This document shows, one piece after another, positions 19,133 through 28,112 of a DNA stretch of 64,000 bases (the first letter of the stretch is position 1; each line of letters opens with the position of its first letter). Origin of the DNA: Halomarina oriensis (GTDB lineage Archaea > Halobacteriota > Halobacteria > Halobacteriales > Haloarculaceae); the NCBI RefSeq assembly GCF_009791395.1, contig NZ_WSZK01000038.1, positions 28,144 through 92,143 on the forward strand, given 5' to 3'. Position numbers and translations under genes: made by a program. The notes under the pieces were generated by a model. The model saw only the letters and a program-made list of their open reading frames with translations. It ran no database searches and was not told the origin of the DNA.

Positions 19133-20176
19133 ATGTCCTTCTCCTATTTCGAATGTGCGAGCGAGCCTGGAATAAACACGGTGAGAGACATGCACGACGG
19201 GCTTGAGCTTGCATTGGGTGAGGAGGAAGTTTCATTCGAAGACACGGTCCAGGATGATGATAGGGTCATTGGCGTGGACCCGGGGCTGCTCTGGGTGAAC
19301 AAGGCAGTTTACCGAGCAACTAGGGAAATGCCCAACAACAGCGAACTCCCGGTATTGTATACCTGGTTTCGTTACGGGCCATCAGTACCCATTCCAGCAT
19401 TCCTGACGAGTAATATTACTCCAAAAACACTCGGACGGTACGCTAGAGATGAGTATGAGAGCCGTGAGCATTCCATGTTCAGCCCATACGAGTTCATGCA
19501 TTTCTTTAGAAATTTAATCAGGCAGGATTCATATTTCAGCAGCGAGATCTCTCTGACTGAGTTTTTGCTGGACTTATATCATAGTGATGCGCCTACTGCG
19601 TTCCGATCGTTGTACGAATTGAACGTAAAAACTCAGCAGTTATTGGCAGATTTGAAGTCGATAACAGAGGCGACCCCGATGACAGACGAGCGGGTGAATC
19701 AATACTGGGAAAATTTTGAGGAGGTACACAACCGGTTCAGGTCAGCATTGTACAGAGCAGAACGTATCTCTGAGGCGGCTGCTGACCATGTTCTCAGCTT
19801 CATGCATCTTGTCAAGATGGTACTGGAGTGGCTGAAGGGCCAAGACTTCCTTGATCCCAGTAGCGTTGCTCCAATTAACCGACTCTGGTCTACGTATCAA
19901 GCAAATGTGTGGACTTGGCCTGCCCATTGGATGTCATATGAAACAAACGATGGGGAGAAGCCTGCTGGAGAAGCCTTCCGAACCTATACGAGAGACTCGA
20001 TTGATGTGAAGAAAAACACTTGGGAGGAAGAACTCCGAAACTTTCGGGACCAGCTTCGGCAACAAGAGATCATAGGGGCTGAAGCCACCAATAATACGGT
20101 AGATCTCAACGGCGATGCAGTCACCCAAATTGATGCGGCGATTTTGGATACCACTGGACAAATCTCGACTGAATGA
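19133..20176 (+). CDS. unknown protein, module gene A
   Basis: A 347-residue cytosolic protein of unusually low GC for this genome. The N-terminal part contains VDPGLLWVNKAVY and then TWFRYGPSVP, an order (helix, then a W/F-R-Y-GP turn) reminiscent of Panacea-type antitoxin domains; this is a weak impression only. The rest is predicted helical (residues about 150-330) without catalytic motifs. Start at ATG 19133 rather than the TTG at 19109. The next gene overlaps it as ATGA, so the two are co-translated. Function unknown. Confidence 0.7.
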   Translation: MSFSYFECASEPGINTVRDMHDGLELALGEEEVSFEDTVQDDDRVIGVDPGLLWVNKAVYRATREMPNNSELPVLYTWFRYGPSVPIPAFLTSNITPKTLGRYARDEYESREHSMFSPYEFMHFFRNLIRQDSYFSSEISLTEFLLDLYHSDAPTAFRSLYELNVKTQQLLADLKSITEATPMTDERVNQYWENFEEVHNRFRSALYRAERISEAAADHVLSFMHLVKMVLEWLKGQDFLDPSSVAPINRLWSTYQANVWTWPAHWMSYETNDGEKPAGEAFRTYTRDSIDVKKNTWEEELRNFRDQLRQQEIIGAEATNNTVDLNGDAVTQIDAAILDTTGQISTE

Positions 20177-20853
20177 CTGCATTTCTCTGTGCCTCGCTAG
20201 CCACAGACGCGGCTAAAGTAGAGGGTACGAGTTTGCAAGAAGCTGCACTTGAGTACCTACGTGACCGTGAAAATCAAAAAGTAACTTCCGATTCAGTCAA
20301 GCAAATCGCTGAGGATCTCCTCACCAAACGTGATGCAGCATACCGTTCACTATGCGAAGCACTATCTGAGGCAGAATATGATTCTAGCGACCCGGAAGAT
20401 GTTTCAAGAGTCATTGAATCAACAATAACAATCGATGTGATAGAGGCAGGGTTAAGCGGGGAGGTTCCGGCGGGACTCGAGCATGGTGTTGAAACTCTCC
20501 AAGCGGAACTCATGGAAAATCATACGGATAAGGACCCATTTCGGGTCGTAGCGAATCTCAGGGACATGATTCAGGCCCGAAACACGACCGTCATGGATTA
20601 CCTCAGAGATCGAGTCGACAATCCGAACACCGAGCGTGTCGAACAGATCTACGAGGAGCTTCTTGACAGAACTGGCTCGGAGATAATTGGTGCAGTCTGC
20701 GCGGATGCTGCTGGTTGGTGGAGCCCCCGCCCGCACGCTGTGCCGGTAGTTGTTGGTGCTCGGTCACCGATAAGAGAAAACGAAACATCGATAGATGATT
20801 ATTTGAATGGACGGACTGAATCCCCCCGGAGCTTGGAACTACAGACCGTGTGA
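20173..20853 (+). CDS. unknown helical protein, module gene B
   Basis: A 226-residue, mostly helical, acidic protein starting MTAFLCASLATDAAKVEGTS and overlapping gene A by 4 nt. No motif is recognised; near the C-terminus an Ala/Trp/Pro segment (CADAAGWWSPRPHAV) breaks the helical pattern. Base composition is like gene A and unlike the flank. The coupled pair next to an integrase suggests cargo such as a toxin-antitoxin or defence pair, but nothing in the sequence proves it. Confidence 0.65.
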   Translation: MTAFLCASLATDAAKVEGTSLQEAALEYLRDRENQKVTSDSVKQIAEDLLTKRDAAYRSLCEALSEAEYDSSDPEDVSRVIESTITIDVIEAGLSGEVPAGLEHGVETLQAELMENHTDKDPFRVVANLRDMIQARNTTVMDYLRDRVDNPNTERVEQIYEELLDRTGSEIIGAVCADAAGWWSPRPHAVPVVVGARSPIRENETSIDDYLNGRTESPRSLELQTV

Positions 20854-20894
20854 CCTCCATCAGGGTAGAATTTGATAATTAGCGGGGCGTTGAG

Positions 20895-21416
20895 TTAGTC
20901 TCTTTCCAATTGTGTGAGGCAGATCGATCGGAGATCTTCTAGTTCTTCACACCATTCATTTACGACATCTCCGACAGTGGGGTCAAGAACAGCAGCATCA
21001 ACCTCTATTTGTAAATATTTCGAAACGAAATCTCTGATGTCGTCAACAGGAGTGTTCTCCTGCTGGCCTATGTAAGCTGGTTGAATTTCGTGGGGAGCAC
21101 TGCCTGCATGCCGGAAGAGTTCAAATACAAGCTGATCAACCAGTTGGAGTTCATGAGATGTATCATCATCGTCTATATTGAGATCTGTGAACGATGTGTT
21201 ACCCCGTCTAGAACTTATCTCAATCTCATTGTCAACCCGCATCAACTCCCACCCTATCAGGGTACAAAGGGCAAGTGTTTGCCCGTACCAATCTTCCAGA
21301 ATGTCTTCTCGTTCTTGGGACCGGGCCCTATTTGTTTTCCAGAGTGCAATCCCGAACGAGAGTATGGCTGAGACGCCTGCTGATACAAGAACCGTGACTA
21401 GGTCAGGCCCTGCCAT
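20895..21416 (-). CDS. small membrane-anchored protein
   Basis: A 173-residue protein starting MAGPDLVTVLVSAGVSAILS: one N-terminal transmembrane helix (residues about 5-24), then a basic KTNRARSQ stretch and a soluble acidic helical domain. The ATG at 21416 is chosen because it places the helix at the N-terminus. It is convergent with gene B (41 nt apart), so it may belong to the same module. Family not recognised. Confidence 0.6.
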   Translation of the reverse strand: MAGPDLVTVLVSAGVSAILSFGIALWKTNRARSQEREDILEDWYGQTLALCTLIGWELMRVDNEIEISSRRGNTSFTDLNIDDDDTSHELQLVDQLVFELFRHAGSAPHEIQPAYIGQQENTPVDDIRDFVSKYLQIEVDAAVLDPTVGDVVNEWCEELEDLRSICLTQLERD

Positions 21417-21961
21417 TTCGTCATGGTTGTGCGGTCTGCGTAATAACATCACATCATAGCCAATTTTCTTTCGGTTCACAATAGACCAATCAGTCTTCAA
21501 TCGTGGCAACGCGACCGGAAAAGCAGATGCTTCACGAGCGAAGTCACCACCGAGGGGAAATCGTTGAACAGATGAACCATGGGGTGATGCAATCAGGGAA
21601 TGACGCCTGTTCTATGGAAGGCCAACACACAGTCGGTGGCGAGTGGCAAATATCGATTCCTCCTCGCTACAGAAAGTAACTGATTCAGTCTACCAGTCGC
21701 TTAAACGGGTTCGTTAATGAGGACCCATGTATGTTCAGGTTGTGGTGGGTATCACATCACTTTAGCGACCTAGCCTATTGTAACCGCGAGAGGTGGACTA
21801 CAACTTTTGAATTCCCAGATTGGCGAAACCTGCTCGGGCTTCAATCAACTGGCTACTGTGGCCCATCAGTATAGAGTACTCAGCTACTATGATCTCACCC
21901 CATTGTAGATGTGAGCAATCAATGCAAGAATCACCCATCAAGTCACAGACAATCACTCATA
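21417..21961. other. intergenic region without a supported gene
   Basis: About 545 bp between the small membrane-protein gene and the C5-methylase stop codon. Only short, non-coding-looking frames are present. No tRNA, inverted terminal repeats or transposase remnant was found by eye. Confidence 0.5.
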
Positions 21962-24205
21962 TCAGTCATCTGATACGATGCCAGTAGCAGTCCGGTCCCT
22001 AGGCGCTAACTCCTGTGTTGCTGCGATGCCCATCACAGGAAGAAGCGCCTTCCCTAGAACCGTTCCGGCGAGCGGTGGGACGGCGTTCCCAATCTGGCGG
22101 AACCAGCTGGTGAATGGTCCGAGGAAGATGTAGTCATCAGGGAAGGATTGCAACCGTGCCGCCTCCCGTGGGGTAATTCCCCGGTTTCGCTCAGGGTCGG
22201 CTTGTTCAGGGGACGGACGGGCATGTTCGTAGAAGTCTGGCAGGATGTACCCGTTCGCGTCCTTGGCAAGGTGGGCCACAATCGTCGGCGAGGGCTCTGA
22301 CCAGACGAGTTTGCGGTACTTGTCTCCGAACCGGGGGTTGTCCTCGGTACCAACATCGTACTCGACGTACTCCGCGTACTCTCCATCCGAGCCAAACACG
22401 ACGTCCCAGCTCGTCTCACCTGGCTCGAGTGCCTCGTCGAAGAGAATCTGATCCTTCGCCATGGGATGTTCCCGGGCCTGATGGTTGTAGCAGAGGTCCG
22501 TTCCCTCGTGGAGTCCGTTTTCCGTCACAAACTGACTTTTCGAGCCGAGACCTCGTTCTGCCAGCACCCTCCCGCCCTCGCCCCGTCGCAGACGAGGGAG
22601 TCCAGCAAGGCCCTGCTGGAGCGAACGCACCGAGTCCGCCTGTGGCAGTCCATCTAGGAGCGTACTGACGTCATCCGGCGTGTCTACCAGATCATCTCGA
22701 ATACCAACGAGCAGGACGCGACTGCGCTCTTGGGGAACACCGAATTCGGTCATGTCCTTGAGCCGGAAGTCAACTTGGTAGCCTGAGCCGTTCGCACCGA
22801 GAGCCTCGAGGTCGTTCATGACCCAGTCGATGACACGCTCGCCCGTGTCGCCTACCTCGTTGATCATCCCCTCGACGTTCTCCATCACGATCGCCTTCGG
22901 TCGAAGCGCATCGACCACCTCGACGTACTGCGTGTAGAGCGTCGTCCGCTCGTCATCGAGCACCGAGTAGTCGTCGTCTTTGGCTCGCCTGGATCGATAT
23001 CCAGCCTTCGACAAAGATTGGCAGGGTGGCCCTCCTACAACCAGATCCGGGTCGGTGACTGTATCTCGAATCTGGTTGACGAGGTCAATCTCGCGGACAT
23101 CTCCCTGGACGATGTTGCTATGAGGAATTTCCGGGTGGTTCAGTCGGTACGTGGCGACTGCATCAGGATCGATATCAATCGCCCAGCGGATGTCGTACCC
23201 AGCACGGGAGAGACCGGTTGATAGACCTCCTGCACCCGCAAACAGATCGACGACAGTCGGTCCAGTGTGTTCAGTCTCTTGCTGGCGCAGACGATAGCTC
23301 AGGAGGAACTTTCGCAGATCGCAGGTATCGCTACAGAGAACGTCCTCTGAGGAGACAGTGTGTGTGGAAAGAGCCCGAAACAGTGCTGGTACCTGACGGT
23401 CGATGAGCTTGTCTTCTAGGTCAGTTCGGCGACCGCTCTCGTCCTCCAGAGCGTCTGGAGTGAGCAGGCCAAGTTCGCAAAGCAGTCTATCGACATCGGG
23501 GTCCGTAGGCCAGACTGGTTTGTCGAATGCAGTCTGAACGAGCCACCAGGCGTCATCCGTATCGATACCCGGGATAGTGAGAAGGAACTTGACGTACGTC
23601 CCATACTGTACGTTGGAGAACCCGCAGAGAGTGACCCCATCCGTGTAGTGTGTCTCTTCGACCCGTTCGAGTAATTTGGTGATTCGGGAGATTCGCTCGT
23701 CACTCACCCCCTTTCGGGGGGTTGCCGCTTCCAGTGCGGTTCGCAGCGCGTCGTGCTCCATCACGGCAATCTCCTTCCAGGTGCCGACCTGGTCACGGAG
23801 TGAGGCAACTGTCTTGCGCGGGGGACGATCGAAGAACCGCTCGGCAGGCGTCAGCCCATCGCTGCCCAGTACGACAGCAGCGACTGTATCGAGGGGGTCG
23901 TCGCTTCCAATCAGCGGGTCACCACAGTGGCACGCCTCTCCCGACGACTTCCCGGTACGCCCGTGCACCGTGTCGTATCGGCAGGCATCACAGTCACCCG
24001 ACCGGTTCCGTGCAAGTTGCGCAGGAGTTGCCAGGGGGCAGCCCCCTGGTGGCAAGCGCTGGCGACGAAGGTGTTCCGCAGTCAGGGTATCGATGAGAAA
24101 TTCCGTGTTGTCGAGGAGGAGTTGCTCGTGCATCTCACGCTCGGCGGGGGGCACGGGTTCAACCCGCGCCAGAAGAGAACCGCACGACGTGACCGATTCA
24201 GGCAT
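21962..24205 (-). CDS. C5-cytosine DNA methyltransferase with N-terminal HhH-GPD-like domain
   Basis: A 747-residue protein. The C-terminal part (from about residue 316) is a full 5mC methylase: motif I VVDLFAGAGGLS (318-329), catalytic GGPPCQS (Cys395), ENV (442-444), QERSRVLLVGI (492-502) and GNAVPP near the end. The N-terminal 310 residues are extra. They hold a cysteine cluster (Cys56, 72, 75, 92, 94), and residues about 205-245 read like the helix-hairpin-helix and catalytic-Asp region of endonuclease III (LLTIPGIDTDDAW, then TAFDKPVWPTDPDVDRLL), followed by a CxxxC near residue 291. The ATG at 24205 is exactly 26 nt after a TATA box, so it is chosen over a GTG at 24247. It is divergent from the MIG-like glycosylase gene. 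Confidence 0.9.
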   Translation of the reverse strand: MPESVTSCGSLLARVEPVPPAEREMHEQLLLDNTEFLIDTLTAEHLRRQRLPPGGCPLATPAQLARNRSGDCDACRYDTVHGRTGKSSGEACHCGDPLIGSDDPLDTVAAVVLGSDGLTPAERFFDRPPRKTVASLRDQVGTWKEIAVMEHDALRTALEAATPRKGVSDERISRITKLLERVEETHYTDGVTLCGFSNVQYGTYVKFLLTIPGIDTDDAWWLVQTAFDKPVWPTDPDVDRLLCELGLLTPDALEDESGRRTDLEDKLIDRQVPALFRALSTHTVSSEDVLCSDTCDLRKFLLSYRLRQQETEHTGPTVVDLFAGAGGLSTGLSRAGYDIRWAIDIDPDAVATYRLNHPEIPHSNIVQGDVREIDLVNQIRDTVTDPDLVVGGPPCQSLSKAGYRSRRAKDDDYSVLDDERTTLYTQYVEVVDALRPKAIVMENVEGMINEVGDTGERVIDWVMNDLEALGANGSGYQVDFRLKDMTEFGVPQERSRVLLVGIRDDLVDTPDDVSTLLDGLPQADSVRSLQQGLAGLPRLRRGEGGRVLAERGLGSKSQFVTENGLHEGTDLCYNHQAREHPMAKDQILFDEALEPGETSWDVVFGSDGEYAEYVEYDVGTEDNPRFGDKYRKLVWSEPSPTIVAHLAKDANGYILPDFYEHARPSPEQADPERNRGITPREAARLQSFPDDYIFLGPFTSWFRQIGNAVPPLAGTVLGKALLPVMGIAATQELAPRDRTATGIVSDD

Positions 24206-24226
24206 GGTCCCCCCTTTAGCGGCTAG

Positions 24227-24235
24227 TAATTTAAA
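24227..24235 (-). promoter_or_regulatory. TATA box of the HhH-fused C5 methylase
   Basis: tttaaatta on the minus strand, centred 26 nt before the ATG at 24205, the expected spacing for a leaderless haloarchaeal transcript. Confidence 0.55.
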
Positions 24236-24382
24236 CTCCCTGGTCACTCAGCCAATGAGAGTCATCGATTGCTAGACTACGGCTGCCTGCCGGTGTTTCT
24301 AAGGTCGCTATTCGAGTTAGAAACAGGGCAATCGCTTCCGCCGACCGGACTCGCAAGGATGAGCAGGTTGTGACTTGAATGT

Positions 24383-25162
24383 ATGACTTCGACGGATCAC
24401 CCATTTGGCCGAACTACCACAACGCTCGACGAACTTCACGGGTGTGTCGATGTCACTGATGCAAAGCGAGTGCTCAATTCCATTGGCGTGGCGAAACCAG
24501 ACAAGGCCGTAGAAGGATTTCTCGATCAGATGCCCACACTGCTCGCGTGGCTCGATGAGCACGGCCGGGACTACCCGTGGCGACGAGCGAGCGATCCATG
24601 GCAGATCTACGCCAGCGAGATCCTTCTCCAGCGGACACGGAGTGATGCCGTCGCAGACATCTACCCGGAGTTCTTCGCACAGTTCCCCTCCGCCCGGTGT
24701 CTCCTCGAGGCCGATGAGGAAGACCTCCGCAGCATCGTTCACCCACTTGGATTCGTCAATCACCGGGTTCGGACACTACGAGAAGCGGCAGAACTCTGCG
24801 CAGAAGTTCAGGACGAGGTACCTGCTGATCTCGAAGCCCTTCAGCAACCCTGGCGAGTGGGTCCGTATACGGCCCGAGCCTGTCTGCTGTTCGCGTTCGA
24901 CCAGCCGATGGCCCTTGTGGACACGAACACGGCTCGAATCGTGGGCAGAGTATTCGATTACCCGCTACCCGAACAACCGCACAAGAGTACACGTGTCCAG
25001 CGACTGCTCGATGCGCTCGCACCTGACAACCCTGCGCTGGCGCGGGCTTTCAATCTAGCGCTGCTCGATCTGGGAGCACTGGTCTGTACCAGTGAGAATC
25101 CGAACTGCCCGGCGTGTCCGCTTGCAGAGGGATGTGAGTACGCACAAACGGGAGACGTCTAA
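24383..25162 (+). CDS. MIG-type T/G-mismatch DNA glycosylase (HhH-GPD, 4Fe-4S)
   Basis: A 259-residue base-excision glycosylase of the endonuclease III/MutY superfamily. YPWR (64-67) and SEILLQRT (78-85) open the HhH-GPD fold. The hairpin reads VGPYTARA with Tyr162 where endonuclease III has its catalytic lysine, and Asp180 (LVDTNTARIVGR) is the catalytic aspartate. A C-x6-C-x2-C-x5-C set (235, 242, 245, 251) forms the iron-sulfur loop. The Tyr, the EILLxRT and the FNLALLDLGALVC signatures match MIG of Methanothermobacter, which removes T from T/G mismatches left by 5mC deamination and was found beside a C5 methylase gene. Context agrees: it lies between a C5 methylase and drmC, overlapping the drmC 3' end by 4 nt. 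Confidence 0.85.
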   Translation: MTSTDHPFGRTTTTLDELHGCVDVTDAKRVLNSIGVAKPDKAVEGFLDQMPTLLAWLDEHGRDYPWRRASDPWQIYASEILLQRTRSDAVADIYPEFFAQFPSARCLLEADEEDLRSIVHPLGFVNHRVRTLREAAELCAEVQDEVPADLEALQQPWRVGPYTARACLLFAFDQPMALVDTNTARIVGRVFDYPLPEQPHKSTRVQRLLDALAPDNPALARAFNLALLDLGALVCTSENPNCPACPLAEGCEYAQTGDV

Positions 25163-26103
25163 TCCAGCAACGAGACAGAGGACGCTGCGTCCGATTCGAA
25201 CAGGAACCACACTAGGTCACGGAAGCTATCGACAGGTGGCCCTTCCAGCAAAATCCCTGTCTCGAGGTAGTGTTCGAACCCGTAGTCGGTGACATTGGCA
25301 CTCCCGACGTATGCCTTCGAGTTATCGAAGACGATTACTTTCGAATGGAGGGTGAACGCGGGAGTTGCACCACTCTGACGACGTTGTTGCTGAGGGACGT
25401 CAGCGTCCCATTGCGTGTAATCTACAAACCTGAGGAGGGCTGGCTCGACATCTCGATCCTCCGCTCGTTCGGCGAACGACTTCAGCACGGTACGATTGTA
25501 GGAGTCAGAATCCATCAGATACCGAGACACGAACGTCACCTCGACACCACGCTCCAGTGCAGCGAGGAGGACGTCTTCGAGATGGGAGAACCCATCCGCC
25601 TCGAAGAACGGGACAAGGAGCGTGATGGAGTTCTCAGCCTGTTTGATCTCCCGTGTGAGCGCGGGCATCAGCCACGACATCCCGAACGATGTAGGGTCAA
25701 CATCACTGAAAGCGGGATCGGCAGGAAACGTCACGAGCGGTGTAGCCGTCGTTGCAGGGGGCTGGCGGTCCTGGAACGCTCTCACACTCTGGGCCGCGTA
25801 CCGCGCCTGCTCGAGTGTCTGGCGACAGCGAGAGACATCGACTCGAAAGGTGCTGTCATTGATGCCAGTATTGAACGTGTCTCGTTCGATTGCCCCCGCC
25901 TCCGTAAGCTGACGAAACAGGTCGCTCGCGGTCTCTACAGATAAATCGGTGTCACGAGCCACCCCCGCTGGTGTCACGAGGTCGTTACGACCCCCTGCCA
26001 GTACGAGCCGTCCCTCGAGTTGCGATAGCAGCTGCTCGTCACGGTCAACGTATTCGGCGATTGCGAGAGGCGGCCAGGATGGGTTAGATTCGTCGTGAGA
26101 CAT
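25159..26103 (-). CDS. drmC: DISARM protein DrmC (phospholipase D-like)
   Basis: A 314-residue PLD-superfamily protein. An N-terminal winged-helix-like segment (residues about 42-75, GVARDTDLSVETAS) is followed by a PLD fold with one complete HKD motif: HSK at 253-255, Asp260 and GSAN at 267-270. One motif per chain implies a dimeric active site. In DISARM systems DrmC is the PLD component and can be dispensable for some phages. It is the last gene of the minus-strand drmA-drmB-drmC run, 48 nt after drmB. Confidence 0.88.
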   Translation of the reverse strand: MSHDESNPSWPPLAIAEYVDRDEQLLSQLEGRLVLAGGRNDLVTPAGVARDTDLSVETASDLFRQLTEAGAIERDTFNTGINDSTFRVDVSRCRQTLEQARYAAQSVRAFQDRQPPATTATPLVTFPADPAFSDVDPTSFGMSWLMPALTREIKQAENSITLLVPFFEADGFSHLEDVLLAALERGVEVTFVSRYLMDSDSYNRTVLKSFAERAEDRDVEPALLRFVDYTQWDADVPQQQRRQSGATPAFTLHSKVIVFDNSKAYVGSANVTDYGFEHYLETGILLEGPPVDSFRDLVWFLFESDAASSVSLLD

Positions 26104-26151
26104 GGTTCGGAGAGCGTTATGGGGATTTTGGGAACGGAAGGTACTGACGCA

Positions 26152-28110
26152 CTATAGCGTCCAGTATCCGTCGATATCCTTGTCGGTGTTCGGACGACTT
26201 CCGAAGAGGTAGTCCCGGGACAGGACCTGGTTGAAGAACGAGCAACTGATCTCGCTCACGTGGAGGCACGAGAGGCAGGCACCACCCCGCTGTGAGCACA
26301 CCGGGTCGTAGACACACTCGTTCCCGTGCGACTCGGCCTGCCCGAGGAGGTTGTCGAGTTGCTGTTCGACCATCGTGTGCATCCCGCCGATGTTGAACTC
26401 CTCGCGGTTGTTCGCGTAGATGACGACCGAGAGCGCTCGCGGAAAGAGGAACTCACTGAGGTTCGTCCGGTCGAACCCGCTGATTGTGCTGGCCTGCTTC
26501 AGCAGGATGTGACTCAGAGTGTGGACGAGTTTGAATACGTACTCGGTCACCAGTTCTTCGACGGAGTCGTCGAGGTCCGTCTGGAAGCGCCCGTACCGTT
26601 CGACGGGCGCGAGGTGGTTGAGCAGGAATGCCCACTGTTCCTCGGTGGTGAGTGCGTCGATCTCGGAGCGTGCATAGTCGATTGCTGCATCGTCACGACC
26701 CGTAATCTCGGGCAACGTGATGTCACCGTTGACCGCGCCTAGATCGCTGGTCTCCGGAATGTTGAGTGCCAGCCAGAGGAGCACACGCGCCGGGTCGAGA
26801 TCGAACTGCACAGCCTCGGTCTCGGAGGTATCGACGAAGATGGGTGTCCCGTCCCCATCGCTGGCGCTCTGTGAGAACGCAGTGATCTGAGCCTCGTCCT
26901 CCTCCCGCCCACCACGCGTGTACCCATACACGAACGTCTGAACGGGGAAATCCTCGATGACCCGGACATCGTCGAAACCGAGATGGTCGAGGTCGTCGCG
27001 GTAGCTGCTAATCCGGTCGGCCTTGTCGCTGAAGCCACGCCCACGCGCTGCCGATTCGAGTTCGGGAAGCGTCTCGGTGGTCAGGGACTCCCGGCTGAGG
27101 ACGTACTGAAGAATCTCGTCACCGGCCTCTGTAAGCTCGGACCCCTCGCCATCCGCGTCGAGCACGAGCAGCTGACCGAGGCGCTCGTTCGCTGTCTGGC
27201 TTCCCAGGTTGCCCTGTTCACGGAGGTAATCTCGGGCGGCATCGAGCGTCGTGATGTCGTCGTGCGTTGAGTAGACCTCGACGACCTTCTCGTCGTCCAT
27301 CTCGACCTCGCCGATTCGCTGATTCAGGTTGACGTCCTCGATGCGCTGGGCGTCGGTCAGTCCAAACAGCCTGGCGATGGCCTTCTTCGCGCCATCAGTG
27401 GAGTCACGGAGGTGACCGATCCCTGCCGTATGCAGGTTGACGGTGGAGATGTAGTGCGGGTAGTAGACACTCCCGGCACGGTGGACCGTCGTGTACATCC
27501 CGTCGTTCTCGTCACCCGCGGGTGGGATGTAGTCACAGCCGCAATTCTGGTAATTCCGAATCGGTGTCTCCCACGAGCAGCCACCAACACGGCAACTCCA
27601 GTGGAAGTTGCGCACGCGCTGGCTGTCGCGCCGGTCGAGAACGACGTGCTCGTCACCGTGAGTCGGACACTTCTGAGGGTACAGTCGCCGGAGTTCCCCG
27701 CAGGTGTGAACGCTGACGAACTGGTACTGCTCAAGGTTACCGTCGCAGCCACTTCGCCGACAGGTCAGACCCGGGTTCTTGTTCTGAACGTCGTCCGCGG
27801 TGTAGTACCCGTGGACCTTCTCACACTTGCTGCACTCGTAGGTTGTCGGAAACGGTTCTGCACGGACCCCTTCGGGGACACCGAAGTGGTAGTGGTCCGT
27901 GTTTCTCGAGACGAACCCGTTCTGGCCACCCTCCCAGTTACGAACCCGGGCGAGGACGCGCTTCAGGATATACTCCTTGCTGACAGTGCCGCTGGCGTCG
28001 CTCGTCTCTAACCGCGTCGTCTTCCAGATACCACGCTGGCCGCTGTAGTCGAATGTGTTCTCGGGCAGGAACTGGTAGAGTACCTGCGACTTGCTTCGTT
28101 CCATTGACAT
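26152..28110 (-). CDS. drmB: DISARM protein DrmB (DUF1998)
   Basis: A 652-residue protein. The N-terminal 250 residues carry several CxxC-type pairs (ECSKCEK, TCRRSGCD, SCRVGGCSW), consistent with zinc ribbons. The C-terminal DUF1998 region ends with a cysteine-rich motif (VYDPVCSQRGGACLSCLH, then SCSFFNQ). In DISARM, DrmB forms a complex with DrmA on DNA with free 5' overhangs. ATG 28110 is chosen: it follows the drmA stop by 2 nt and begins MSMERSKSQV. An upstream in-frame start would overlap drmA by over 120 nt. Confidence 0.9.
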   Translation of the reverse strand: MSMERSKSQVLYQFLPENTFDYSGQRGIWKTTRLETSDASGTVSKEYILKRVLARVRNWEGGQNGFVSRNTDHYHFGVPEGVRAEPFPTTYECSKCEKVHGYYTADDVQNKNPGLTCRRSGCDGNLEQYQFVSVHTCGELRRLYPQKCPTHGDEHVVLDRRDSQRVRNFHWSCRVGGCSWETPIRNYQNCGCDYIPPAGDENDGMYTTVHRAGSVYYPHYISTVNLHTAGIGHLRDSTDGAKKAIARLFGLTDAQRIEDVNLNQRIGEVEMDDEKVVEVYSTHDDITTLDAARDYLREQGNLGSQTANERLGQLLVLDADGEGSELTEAGDEILQYVLSRESLTTETLPELESAARGRGFSDKADRISSYRDDLDHLGFDDVRVIEDFPVQTFVYGYTRGGREEDEAQITAFSQSASDGDGTPIFVDTSETEAVQFDLDPARVLLWLALNIPETSDLGAVNGDITLPEITGRDDAAIDYARSEIDALTTEEQWAFLLNHLAPVERYGRFQTDLDDSVEELVTEYVFKLVHTLSHILLKQASTISGFDRTNLSEFLFPRALSVVIYANNREEFNIGGMHTMVEQQLDNLLGQAESHGNECVYDPVCSQRGGACLSCLHVSEISCSFFNQVLSRDYLFGSRPNTDKDIDGYWTL

Positions 28111-28112
28111 TG

